Below, in pieces: positions 1-8,052 of a stretch of 64,000 bases of DNA. The stretch lies in contig NZ_ANNV01000101.1 of the NCBI RefSeq assembly GCF_000346755.1, forward strand, positions 62,001-126,000. The letters are read 5' to 3'. A program made the position numbers and the translations under genes. The stretch comes from Pseudomonas sp. CBZ-4. GTDB lineage: Bacteria; Pseudomonadota; Gammaproteobacteria; Pseudomonadales; Pseudomonadaceae. The notes beneath the pieces were generated by a model. It saw only the letters and a list, made by a program, of their open reading frames with translations. It did not search any database and was not told where the DNA came from. Positions within the stretch are counted from its first letter, which is position 1; each line of letters begins with the position of its first letter.

Positions 1-1064
1 GCGAGGAATGTGCCGAAAACAAGCTCAAATCTAATTCTGTTACTACATTCGCATACTCGTTCGGCTCTGTTAGAGCAAACAAGGTAGGCGTAGCGTTTTT
101 TCTCGGTTCCTAATATTTGTAAGTTGAAAATCATCCCGCATTTATGTTCTTCGCATTGGATGCAGTGCCGGAAAATATTGTAATGGTGGGGTGTTCTACG
201 TCCGTAATTTCGCCCATTTAATCGGGTTTTCATCGCAGCAACGGCTGCACTGAATTCTATTTCATCAATGATTTTTGGAAAATAATTGGGAACATAACGA
301 TCAAACGCTTTGGTGCCGTTCTCGTTGCGTCGTTGCAAACGTAGCACGCCAATTGGGCTTTTGCTGTTTATAAGTTGAAGGACTGCTGTTCTAGTCCAAC
401 GGCGTTTTGAATGTTTATTTACTTGCTTAACGCTCTCCAATACTCCAACGTGTTTGAGTAGGTCGAAAATCTGGCGAATTTCTTGGGCTTCATCTTCAAC
501 GATGATAAAAGATTGACTTTGTTCATCAAAGCGAAAGCCGTAGGGGCATCGTTTACCTATAACGTTGGTTTCTGCAGTGTCTCGCTTCTTTACCCACACG
601 GATTTCAGGCGTTTGCTCTTGGTGTCGCTTTCTTCGTGTGCCCGTTTTGCGATTACACCTACTAGGATCAAGGTTTCGAGGTCGCGGCTTGGATCGTCGT
701 AGGAATATGTCTTGTTGTCGAAAACGGTGTGTAGTCGCACGCCTTTTTTGAGAATTGATTGGATTAGATCAACGGAGTCGGTGAGTTTCTGGCGGGTTAG
801 TCGGTCGATTGATTCGACAATGATGTAGTCGCCATGCTCAATTTCTCCACTCTCTATCCTGTCCAACAACCCTTTTAACTGGCCGATCCGGGCGTTTGCA
901 CCACGGAATGCACTGATCCCCTTGTCGATAACGGTTTCGACCACGGGGACGCCTGTGACCTCTGTAAATGCTTGGAGTGGGGTGGTTTGACGGTCGTGGC
1001 TGTCTCGGCCTTCTTCGCCTTGCGAGGCGGTTGACCATCTGACGTATGCGTATGCCTTGGGCAT
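1..1064 (-). CDS. Serine recombinase (resolvase/recombinase family), 3' end outside window
   Basis: Translating the minus strand from the ATG at 1062-1064 gives an unbroken frame of 354 codons that runs off position 1. The N-terminus reads YVRWSTASQ, matching the catalytic block of serine recombinases with the nucleophile at Ser11. ESIDRLTRQ near residue 90 is the conserved Asp-Arg block. A Recombinase-type DNA-binding part follows (around 180-280), then a Cys-rich zinc-ribbon-like part (HCIQCEEHKC, VCSNRAERVCECS). Enzymes of this kind cut both strands and join DNA through a phosphoserine link to integrate or excise elements. The gene starts only about 40 bases from the broken end of a TonB receptor gene and is AT-richer than its neighbours, so it is probably the integrase of a foreign element that extends leftward. 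The family is clear; the element type is unknown. Confidence 0.92.
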   Translation of the reverse strand, partial: MPKAYAYVRWSTASQGEEGRDSHDRQTTPLQAFTEVTGVPVVETVIDKGISAFRGANARIGQLKGLLDRIESGEIEHGDYIIVESIDRLTRQKLTDSVDLIQSILKKGVRLHTVFDNKTYSYDDPSRDLETLILVGVIAKRAHEESDTKSKRLKSVWVKKRDTAETNVIGKRCPYGFRFDEQSQSFIIVEDEAQEIRQIFDLLKHVGVLESVKQVNKHSKRRWTRTAVLQLINSKSPIGVLRLQRRNENGTKAFDRYVPNYFPKIIDEIEFSAAVAAMKTRLNGRNYGRRTPHHYNIFRHCIQCEEHKCGMIFNLQILGTEKKRYAYLVCSNRAERVCECSNRIRFELVFGTFL

Positions 1065-1085
1065 TGAATCGGCTCCGGGTAGGTT

Positions 1086-1110
1086 CTATCTCATTTTATT
1101 AGATAATAGC
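1086..1110. other. Probable right end of the recombinase element (imperfect inverted repeat)
   Basis: CTATCT (1086-1091) and AGATAATAG (1101-1109) form an imperfect inverted repeat in an AT-rich patch exactly where GC-rich receptor coding begins. It lies between the recombinase start and the receptor remnant, so it is a good candidate for the recombinase crossover or binding site. The exact junction cannot be fixed without the uninterrupted gene. Confidence 0.45.
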
Positions 1111-2847
1111 TTACCGTGGTCCGCCGGCAACCTGGACAGCATCGACGTGGTGCGCGGTGCCGGTTCCGTGCGGTATGGGCCGCAAAACGTCGGCGGCGTG
1201 ATCAACTTTGTCACCCGCGCGATCCCGGAAAAGTTCTCCGGTGAAGTCGGCACCACCCTGGAAACCTCGGCCCATGGCGGCTGGAAACATCTGGAAAACG
1301 CCTTTGTCGGCGGCACCGCAGACAACGGCATCGGCGCGGCGTTGCTGTACTCCGGGGTCAAGGGCGATGGCTATCGCAACAGCAACAATTCCAATGACAT
1401 TAACGACGTGATCTTCAAGACCCACTGGGCGCCGACCGATCAAGACGACTTCTCCCTCAACTTCCACTACTACGACGCCACCGCCGACATGCCTGGCGGC
1501 CTGACCCAGAAGCAATTCGACGCCAACCCGTATCAGTCGGTGCGCGACTGGGACAATTTCACCGGGCGCCGCAAGGATGTGTCCTTCAAGTACATCCGGC
1601 AGATCGACGACCGCACCCAGGCCGAAGTGCTGACGTACTATTCCGACAGCTTCCGTGGCAGCAACATCGCCAACCGTGACCTGCTCACCCTGGGCTCGTA
1701 CCCGCGCACCTATTACACCTTCGGCATCGAGCCACGGGTGAGCCATGTGTTTGACCTGGGCCCGAGCACCCAGGAAGTCAGCGTCGGTTATCGCTACCTC
1801 AAGGAAGGCATGCACGAGCAGGCCACCAGCCTCAACCTGGTCAACAACGTGCCCACCCCGGGCGGGCGCAGCGATGGCCACGTGTATCAGGACCGTACCG
1901 GTGGCACCGAGGCCAATGCGTTCTATGTCGATAACAAGATCGATATCGGCAAGTGGACCATCACCCCCGGCATCCGCTTCGAAGACATCCGCACCGAATG
2001 GCACGATCGCCCGGTGGTCCCGCTGACCGGCCCGCGTACCCTGGAAAAACGCCGCGAGGTGCACAACAACGAACCGTTGCCGGCCTTGAGCGTGATGTAC
2101 CACGTCTCCGACGCCTGGAAGCTGTTTGCCAACTACGAAACGTCCTTCGGCAGCCTGCAATATTTCCAGCTAGGGCAGGGTGGTTCAGGTGATCAGACCG
2201 CCAGCGGCCTGAACCCGGAAAAAGCCAAAACCTACGAGGTGGGCACGCGCTACAACGACAACGTGTGGGGTGGCGAAGTGACGCTGTTCTACATCGACTT
2301 CGCCGATGAACTGCAATACGTCAGCAACGCGGTGGGCTGGACCAACCTCGGCGCCACCAAGCACACCGGTATCGAAGCTTCGGGCCACTACGATCTGTCG
2401 AACCTCGACCCGCGCCTGGACGGCCTGACCGCCAACGCCGGTTTCACCTACACCAAGGCCACCGCCGAAGGCGATGTGCCCTTCAAGGGCCGTGACCTGC
2501 CGCTGTACTCCCGTGAAGTGGCAACGTTGGGCCTGCGCTATGACGTCAATCACTGGACCCACAACCTGGACGTCTACGCCCAGTCCGGCCAGCGCGCGCC
2601 GGGCACGGGTACTACCTACATCACCCAAGGCACTGCCGATGGCCAATACGGGGATATTCCGGGCTATGTCTCGGTCAACGTGCGCAGTGGCTATGACTTT
2701 GGCGCGCAACTGTCGAACCTGAAGCTGGGCGTGGGGGTGAAAAACGTCTTCGACCAGCAGCACTACACGCGCTCCAGCGATAACAATGCCGGGCTGTACC
2801 TGGGTGAGCCACGTACGTTCTTTGTACAGGCAAGCGTCGGGTTCTGA
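1111..2847 (+). pseudogene. FecA-type TonB-dependent receptor, 5' part lost to element insertion
   Basis: The frame encodes the end of a plug domain (GNLDSIDVVRGAGSVRYG, then PQNVGGVINF) and a whole 22-strand-type beta-barrel ending in an aromatic residue (QASVGF), as expected for an outer-membrane ferric-citrate/siderophore receptor. Intact relatives have a signal peptide, often a signalling domain, the TonB box and the first half of the plug before this point; none is present here. Upstream codons (1057-1110) are AT-rich and belong to the inserted element. The remaining barrel has no stops or frameshifts, suggesting a recent insertion. The product cannot reach the outer membrane or engage TonB. 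The boundary is approximate. Confidence 0.88.
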
Positions 2848-2862
2848 TCTGTATCCAGTGGG

Positions 2863-2895
2863 AAAAATCGCAGCTCCAGGGCTGCGATTTTTTTT
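2863..2895 (+). terminator. Rho-independent terminator after the receptor remnant
   Basis: AATCGCAGC and GCTGCGATT form a perfect stem around a six-base loop and are followed by a T-run. It starts about 15 bases after the receptor stop codon. Confidence 0.9.
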
Positions 2896-2938
2896 GGCGT
2901 TTTCCTACGGTTTCACTCGACTGCCATGAGGTTTGACA

Positions 2939-2967
2939 GGAACCGTTTCCGACAAGTGCGCCACACA
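2939..2967 (+). promoter_or_regulatory. hrp box 1 (HrpL-type ECF sigma promoter)
   Basis: GGAACC at 2939-2944, 16 bases, then CCACACA at 2961-2967. This fits the Pseudomonas hrp-box consensus GGAACC, N15-16, CCACnnA exactly. It lies 77 bases before the start of the next gene. Confidence 0.9.
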
Positions 2968-3044
2968 GTGAGTTACCTGATTGGCCTTGACGTGACGTCG
3001 GGCTGGCAGGTTCAGGACTCAATCTTCTTGCACTGGAGACATCT

Positions 3045-3971
3045 ATGTCGGTATCGACCCTCGAGTCATCCGTACCTGCATCATCCACCTTTGATACGCC
3101 ATCGCCTGCGCCGCAAGCCAAGGCCAGTCGCCCGGCGCCTTCCGTTGACGGCCAAAACGCGACGAACGTGAGTTTCCGCTCGCAGGAGAACCAGACCGGA
3201 CCGGTGTTTGGCGATCATCAACCGCCGACCGATCGCGCGGGCCAGCGCCATGACCCTTTGGCAACGACGCAGGCGATGCGGCATCCAGGGTTCATGGAGC
3301 GCTTCAAAGACTGGATGAGCCATTGGTTTGGCGGGCACTGTCCGCCCATGCACAGGCCTTGCAACGGTGCCCCGCCAAGGCCGCACCCTGGTAGCGGTGC
3401 CCCTTCCAGGCCGCACCCAAAACCGGATTACTCGATGCAGAACCATGAACAGTTGACGCAAGCGCTGCTGGATAACTTCAAGGCGTTTACTGGGTCCCAT
3501 CACGCGCGTTTCATGACCACCCGTGATATCAGGGAAATGGCCAGTAGACCCCTTGGCAACGACCCGGTGATGAACAACAACATTCGCCTGGCCCGGGAAA
3601 TTCTGAACCGCCCCGACCTGATGCAGGCCCTGGATCGGAACAACGGCACGGGGGCGACGGACAACCGGTTCAGCAAGCAAGACTTGCGTAACGCCCTCAA
3701 TGACACGAACTTTTTCCGGTACAAGGATGACAAGGAGATCGCCGGAGAAATGCTCAGCCATTTCGATGAACTGGCACGGCGTTGGGGCGGCAAAATCAGT
3801 ATCCGGGACCTGCACAGACTCGCTGCCCAACCCCTGACGGGCGACTCTCCCAGGGATCACCTCATCCAGCTGGCCCAGGTACTGCTCAGGCGTGGCAACT
3901 TGCTGATGGCGATGGATCGCAATGGCGATGGATACCTCAGTCGAAGGGAACTCCAGCGGTTGTCGTCCTGA
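3045..3971 (+). CDS. Candidate type III secretion effector/translocator-like protein with EF-hand
   Basis: This 308-residue protein has a Ser/Pro-rich, disordered N-terminus typical of type III secretion signals and a Pro/His-rich linker (about 95-130). Two helical repeats follow, each pairing a 'LTQALLDNF'-like helix with a 'LAREILNRPDLMQALDRN' helix. The second repeat ends in a canonical EF-hand loop, DRNGDGYLSRRE. The pattern recalls HrpK/NolX/HrpF-like type III proteins, but I cannot assign a named effector. A perfect hrp box precedes it, and it shares its C-terminal fold pattern with the gene at 4604, so the two look like diverged paralogues of one HrpL regulon. Secretion is inferred, not shown. 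Confidence 0.75.
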   Translation: MSVSTLESSVPASSTFDTPSPAPQAKASRPAPSVDGQNATNVSFRSQENQTGPVFGDHQPPTDRAGQRHDPLATTQAMRHPGFMERFKDWMSHWFGGHCPPMHRPCNGAPPRPHPGSGAPSRPHPKPDYSMQNHEQLTQALLDNFKAFTGSHHARFMTTRDIREMASRPLGNDPVMNNNIRLAREILNRPDLMQALDRNNGTGATDNRFSKQDLRNALNDTNFFRYKDDKEIAGEMLSHFDELARRWGGKISIRDLHRLAAQPLTGDSPRDHLIQLAQVLLRRGNLLMAMDRNGDGYLSRRELQRLSS

Positions 3972-3988
3972 CGCAAAGGCCGCAGTGT

Positions 3989-4023
3989 CATGAGGCACCG
4001 TGAGCGTTTTGCAGTGCCTCATG
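3989..4023. repeat. Inverted repeat between the two hrp-box genes
   Basis: CATGAGGCAC (3989-3998) and GTGCCTCATG (4014-4023) are perfect 10-bp arms around 15 bases. There is no T-run, so it is an RNA hairpin or weak terminator after the first effector-like gene. Confidence 0.6.
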
Positions 4024-4042
4024 CCGGGCGATGAATGTGTCA

Positions 4043-4070
4043 GGAACCATTTCCACAGCGACGCCACTCA
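4043..4070 (+). promoter_or_regulatory. hrp box 2
   Basis: GGAACC at 4043-4048, 15 bases, CCACTCA at 4064-4070: an exact match to the hrp-box consensus. It lies 66 bases before the ATG at 4137. Confidence 0.88.
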
Positions 4071-4136
4071 GGTAATACAACCTCGGCGGCTCTGGTGGGA
4101 CGGGTCGCTTTTCAGGCATCGAGTCAGGGGCCAGCT

Positions 4137-4466
4137 ATGACAACAACGTCGTTTCAATCTCGCCAGGATGGTTTTTCAGAAACCTTTCGCCGTGGGCATG
4201 ACGCGGGGGCGGCTGCCACTGCTGAAACAGCCGCAGCGCTCCCGGCCAGCCTGCCGGCGAGCAGTTGCTGCGCCCAGACCCGGCGAATGAAAGCCTTTGC
4301 CGGCCAACGGCAATTCCAGGCGCCGGTCGCCGATGATTTCGCCAGGGGCATGCTGGCCCCAGGGCTGGCTGACGGCACGGTGGCCTCGCCCTTGAAACAC
4401 CTTGCCAGTGCCTTGGCGACGTTGATCATGGGGCTTGCGGCCTGGCGCCGGCACAAGCCTGGCTGA
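4137..4466 (+). CDS. Small hypothetical protein under hrp-box control
   Basis: The product has 109 residues. I chose the ATG at 4137 because it lies just downstream of hrp box 2; a longer frame from 4035 would overlap the promoter. The N-terminus (MTTTSFQSRQ) is Ser/Thr/Gln-rich like type III signals. The middle is Ala-rich with a Cys pair (SSCCAQ). The C-terminus holds one hydrophobic helix (about 85-100, LASALATLIMGLAAW) followed by basic residues. It sits between two related effector-like genes, so it may be a secreted accessory, chaperone-like or membrane-inserted component. No family recognised. Confidence 0.6.
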   Translation: MTTTSFQSRQDGFSETFRRGHDAGAAATAETAAALPASLPASSCCAQTRRMKAFAGQRQFQAPVADDFARGMLAPGLADGTVASPLKHLASALATLIMGLAAWRRHKPG

Positions 4467-4519
4467 GCACAGGTCTGGCCGCCTTTTTACATACTGTCAT
4501 TGGTATTCTGCGCCAGTCT

Positions 4520-4547
4520 GGAACTGTCGCACTCCACTCACCACAGA
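4520..4547 (+). promoter_or_regulatory. hrp box 3
   Basis: GGAACT at 4520-4525, 15 bases, CCACAGA at 4541-4547. One base off consensus in the -35 block and exact in the -10 block. It lies 56 bases before the ATG at 4604. Confidence 0.82.
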
Positions 4548-4603
4548 GGTTTGCTTGTGTTCATGGAACCAAGCACGGATCTGAGAAAAGTTGGAGAAGT
4601 CGC

Positions 4604-5554
4604 ATGACAATCGATGCTGCACTACCTCACGCGCGGCAAGCGGCCACGGGCGCATCGGCGCCGGCAGAACAGGGCACACGATCTGCGGCGTGTTCACCGG
4701 CCACCCACCGCGATGCCTGGAACGACCCCCCCCATGCTGCCCGGCCTCGTGACAGCTCATCGGGTGAGTTACCTCGGCGGCCAGCGCTGTTGCGCGGCGG
4801 CGTGCCCGGCCTGCATCACCGTGCCTTGCAGAATCCACTGGTGCCGCGTGCGAGCCTTTTGCCGCCGGGCGCCGACTCAAAGGACAGCCAGTTGGCCGAA
4901 ACACTGAGGGACAGCTTTGGTTTGCTGCACCCTTTCTTGAGGGACGGACGACTGACGTTGTCATCCCTGCGGCAGGTGGCCGAAGCCACGGTGGGCGAGA
5001 GCGACAAGCTGGACCACGCCATCCTGGCGGCTCGCGAGATCATCCAGCGTCCGCCTCTGCGGGACGCAATCCTGAGCAGTGACGGTGATATCACCCGCGA
5101 CAGCCTGGCGGTCGCCGTTAGTGTCTTGCAGGGCAACAGCTCCCCAGGCGCCTTCAGCCAGGACCCGTTCCATGGCCAGGACAACGCACAGGTAGTCAAA
5201 GCCTTGCAGGCGTTATTCGAGCAGTTGCGCGATCAGACAAAGGACAGAACGTTCTTTTTTGACAAGCACCAGTACGTGGAAATTGCCGCACTCAGGGCCC
5301 TGATGGGCGATCCCGACGCCGTCGGCCCATACGGCCAGCCGGTGCTGGACCCGGCCACCGGTTTGCCCGGCAAGCAGTACAGCGAACTGAGCGTGTACAC
5401 GGCCAAGAACATCCTTGAGCGCCCGGGTTTATTGCGTTCGCTGGAGCGCGCCAGCGGCACGCGGATATTCGGCCCTGCCCACCAGGAAGGCTGGATCAGC
5501 AATAAAGGCCTGGAGCGCTGGCTTGAGCAGGACAAGGCCCACAAAGCCCTGTGA
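4604..5554 (+). CDS. Second candidate type III effector-like protein
   Basis: This 316-residue protein is related in layout to the one at 3045. After a disordered Ala/Pro/Arg-rich N-terminus (1-100) come two helical units: 'LRDSFGLLHPFLRDGRLTLS...' with 'HAILAAREIIQRPPLRDAI', then 'VYTAKNILERPGLLRSLERA' near the C-terminus. These match the 'LAREILNRPDLMQALDRN' units of the other protein. The EF-hand loops are degenerate here. It has its own hrp box, and its stop codon sits in the loop of the following terminator. The family and the HrpL link are well supported; the host target and activity are unknown. Confidence 0.72.
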   Translation: MTIDAALPHARQAATGASAPAEQGTRSAACSPATHRDAWNDPPHAARPRDSSSGELPRRPALLRGGVPGLHHRALQNPLVPRASLLPPGADSKDSQLAETLRDSFGLLHPFLRDGRLTLSSLRQVAEATVGESDKLDHAILAAREIIQRPPLRDAILSSDGDITRDSLAVAVSVLQGNSSPGAFSQDPFHGQDNAQVVKALQALFEQLRDQTKDRTFFFDKHQYVEIAALRALMGDPDAVGPYGQPVLDPATGLPGKQYSELSVYTAKNILERPGLLRSLERASGTRIFGPAHQEGWISNKGLERWLEQDKAHKAL

Positions 5555-5575
5555 CACCAGGGCTTTGTGGGTGGT
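5538..5575 (+). terminator. Terminator overlapping the end of the effector-like gene
   Basis: CCCACAAAGCCCTG (5538-5551) and CAGGGCTTTGTGGG (5558-5571) form a perfect 14-bp stem, followed by TGGTTTT. The TGA stop of the preceding gene is in the loop. It separates this gene from the convergent MFS gene. Confidence 0.85.
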
Positions 5576-5576
5576 T

Positions 5577-6728
5577 TTACACCTTGAGAATCTTGCCGCT
5601 GATGGCCACGCCCGCGAGCAGCAGGGCAATCAGTACAAAGGCGGTGCTCAGGCTGCTGCCATGAGCAATAAAGCCGATAACCGCCGGCCCGGCGAGAATA
5701 CCCGCGTAGCCCAGGGTGGTGATGGCCGGTACCGCGATATGTTCGGGCATCACCGTTTGCTTGCCGACGGCGCTGTACAGTACCGGCACAATGTTCGAGC
5801 AACCGGCGCCCACCAGCGCATAACCGAGCAGCGCGGTTTGCCACGCCGGGAGCAGGGTGGCCAGTAACATGCCCGCCGTGGCCAGGGCGCCGCCGATCAC
5901 GATCACGCGGGTGGCGCCCAGGCGGCGCACAATGGCGTCACCGGTCAGGCGCCCGGCGGTCATGGTCAGGGCAAACGCGGCGTAGCCAAGGCCGGCGTAG
6001 GCTTCGTCGAGGCCGCGCTCGGCGCTGAGGAACACGGCGCTCCAGTCGAGCACCGCACCCTCGGCAAGAAACACGATAAAACACAGGCAGCCGATAAACA
6101 GCACCACGCCATGGGGCACGGCAAACGCCGGTCCCGAACTTTCACTGCCATAAGGCAACAGGTGCGGCCCGGCCTTGAGCAACGCCACGGCCATGATGAC
6201 GATCACCACCAGGGTCGCCTGCAACGGCGTCATGCCCAGCCCCAGCAACCCGGCGACACCGGCCGCACCGACAATGCCCCCCAGGCTGAACAGGCCATGA
6301 AAGCCCGACATCATGGTTTTGCCGCTGGCCCGTTCGACGATCACGGCTTGCAGGTTGACCGTTGAGTCCACCGTGCCCAGGCCTGCGCCAAACAGGAACA
6401 GACCAGCCATCAGCCATGGAATCGTACTCACGGTGGCCAGCATCGGCAGGGCCAGGCAGATCAGGATCGTGCCGGCGCTCAAGACGCGTCGGCAGCCGTA
6501 GCGTGACGCCAGTGCGCCGGCCACCGGCATGGCGATGATCGAACCCACGCCCAGGCACAGCAGCAACAGGCCCAGCGTGCCTTCGTTCAACTGCGCACGT
6601 GCCTTGGCGTAGGGCACCAGCGGCGCCCAGGCCGCGATGCCGAAGCCGGCGATAAAAAATGCGATGCGAGTGGACATTTGCTCCAGCCGCCCGGGAATCA
6701 CGGGCGCAGGGGTGGGGATGGCGGTCAT
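5577..6728 (-). CDS. MFS permease (YbjJ-like)
   Basis: The product has 383 residues with about 12 hydrophobic segments and the two-half layout of major facilitator transporters. The loop after helix 2 contains GALASRYGCRR, the MFS motif-A region, and the second half has a related GRLTGDAIVRRLG. It is an inner-membrane secondary transporter; the substrate cannot be told from sequence. The ATG at 6728 has a good AAGGA ribosome site. It is transcribed alone, convergent with the hrp-box gene. Confidence 0.85.
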   Translation of the reverse strand: MTAIPTPAPVIPGRLEQMSTRIAFFIAGFGIAAWAPLVPYAKARAQLNEGTLGLLLLCLGVGSIIAMPVAGALASRYGCRRVLSAGTILICLALPMLATVSTIPWLMAGLFLFGAGLGTVDSTVNLQAVIVERASGKTMMSGFHGLFSLGGIVGAAGVAGLLGLGMTPLQATLVVIVIMAVALLKAGPHLLPYGSESSGPAFAVPHGVVLFIGCLCFIVFLAEGAVLDWSAVFLSAERGLDEAYAGLGYAAFALTMTAGRLTGDAIVRRLGATRVIVIGGALATAGMLLATLLPAWQTALLGYALVGAGCSNIVPVLYSAVGKQTVMPEHIAVPAITTLGYAGILAGPAVIGFIAHGSSLSTAFVLIALLLAGVAISGKILKV

Positions 6729-7077
6729 GGAAAATCCTTGGTTTTGCGTTCAACGAACGGTGTCCGGCGCGACATCCTTGCACATCAGGCCTTGCTGAGC
6801 GAGCCGGGTTCCCGCTGAGGCGGCGGCTGTGAAGTTTATTTTTACAAACTGGGAACGCTTTAAGTGTTACTCGCCACGTAAGGGATGCCGGCTCTGCCGG
6901 AGGCGATCTGGAAGGTGCGTAATCCCTGCAGGAACTGGCGAACCCCAGGCTTCTTGCAGTGGGTTACGCACCTTCCAGGCCGCTTCCCACAGACAGGGCA
7001 TTCTGTAATACGCTGCTGCCCCAACCCATAGGCAAGCGAGCGGATGAACTGATGAAAAACTCCCGGCAGGCGCTGCT
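6729..7077. other. Intergenic region with a long hairpin (6908-6978)
   Basis: No gene is seen in these 349 bases, which lie between two divergent genes. CTGGAAGGTGCGTAA (6908-6922) and TTACGCACCTTCCAG (6964-6978) are perfect 15-bp arms. The pairing continues imperfectly inward through a TGCA pair, around a loop of about 20 bases. A small GCCGG/CCGGC hairpin lies at about 6888-6901. The large hairpin could be a REP-like element or a structured leader for the gene at 7078. Confidence 0.6.
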
Positions 7078-8052
7078 ATGACCCGATTCTACGATGCACG
7101 GGGCAATATCTACGGGGTGGTCAGCCCGGCTTTTTTACGCGACCAAGGCATCGCCCTCGCCGGCATTGCCGCCCAGGCTGTGCGTGAGCGCCAGGTTTGG
7201 GCGCCGGCGGCGATTGCCGCCGAATGCGGTTGGGGCTCGACGCCGCGCCCGCCTGCGGCCAAGGCCCACCGTTGCGATGGCTTGCTGATTGGGCCATTCC
7301 AGGCCGAGCCACCGTTTGACCTGTTGATCGTCAACACGGACGGCACCCTGGCCGAGCGCAGCGGCAATGGCCTGACGATCTTTGCCCAGGCCCTCACGGA
7401 CCAGGGCTTGATGACGGCGGCCAGTGAGTTGCGCGTGCATCACGACCAACCCGGCGGTGCCTCGCCGGTGACCACCTGGGTGGAACCTGCGGTGTACGAG
7501 CAGGTGGCGGGATTCTGGCTTGCCTTGGGCCAGCCTGCGTTTGGGCCACTGGCCGTTGGCGCATCGGACGTGGGCAGCGCCGGACTCAGCCACGTCAGCG
7601 CACTGGCGGCGATCAACCCGCACTGGGCGCAGAGTCAATTTGTGCGGGTGGGCAACCCCCATTGCGTAACGTTGGTGGAGCACGCGTCGGCGCTGCCGGA
7701 CAACCTGCAGATGCAGGCGCCCGCGCTATTCGGACTCTTGCAGGCGATCGCGTTTGCGCCGCCGGTTGGCCGTGGCCAGCCCTGCGCAGCCGGCGTCAAT
7801 CTGCAATGGGCCGCCCGGGAATCCGACAACCGCGTGATCGCCCGCGTCTTTGAGCGCGGCGAAGGGCCTACCGCGTCGTCCGGCACCAGTGCCAGCGCGG
7901 TGGCGTGTGCGGCGTGGCGCGCCGGTTGGGTGGCGGCGGGCGAGGTTGCGGTGGTGATGCCGGGCGGCACGGCGCCGGTGCGCTTGCAGGCCAAAGCCGA
8001 CACGTTGCTCAGTGTCAGCCTGTTCGGCACAGCGCGTCGGCAAACTAGCTGA
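7078..8052 (+). CDS. Diaminopimelate-epimerase-fold protein lacking both catalytic cysteines
   Basis: This 324-residue protein has the duplicated DapF fold: VNTDGTLAERSGNGL in the first half and FERGEGPTASSGTSASA in the second. In DapF a cysteine sits in each block (xCGNG and TxxCGTG) and the pair acts as the two-base racemase. Here both are serine (Ser95 and Ser268). The surrounding Gly/Asn substrate-binding residues and VGNPHCV are kept. It is probably not a meso-DAP epimerase but a paralogue with a changed or PhzF/proline-racemase-like activity. It overlaps the convergent deaminase gene by 8 bases. Confidence 0.8.
   Translation: MTRFYDARGNIYGVVSPAFLRDQGIALAGIAAQAVRERQVWAPAAIAAECGWGSTPRPPAAKAHRCDGLLIGPFQAEPPFDLLIVNTDGTLAERSGNGLTIFAQALTDQGLMTAASELRVHHDQPGGASPVTTWVEPAVYEQVAGFWLALGQPAFGPLAVGASDVGSAGLSHVSALAAINPHWAQSQFVRVGNPHCVTLVEHASALPDNLQMQAPALFGLLQAIAFAPPVGRGQPCAAGVNLQWAARESDNRVIARVFERGEGPTASSGTSASAVACAAWRAGWVAAGEVAVVMPGGTAPVRLQAKADTLLSVSLFGTARRQTS

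Noticed and set aside
1111..2763. Long leftward frames opposite the TonB receptor (1111-2160, 2185-2763)
   Set aside because: They mirror a high-GC receptor gene with clear family motifs; no ribosome sites and no recognisable protein features.
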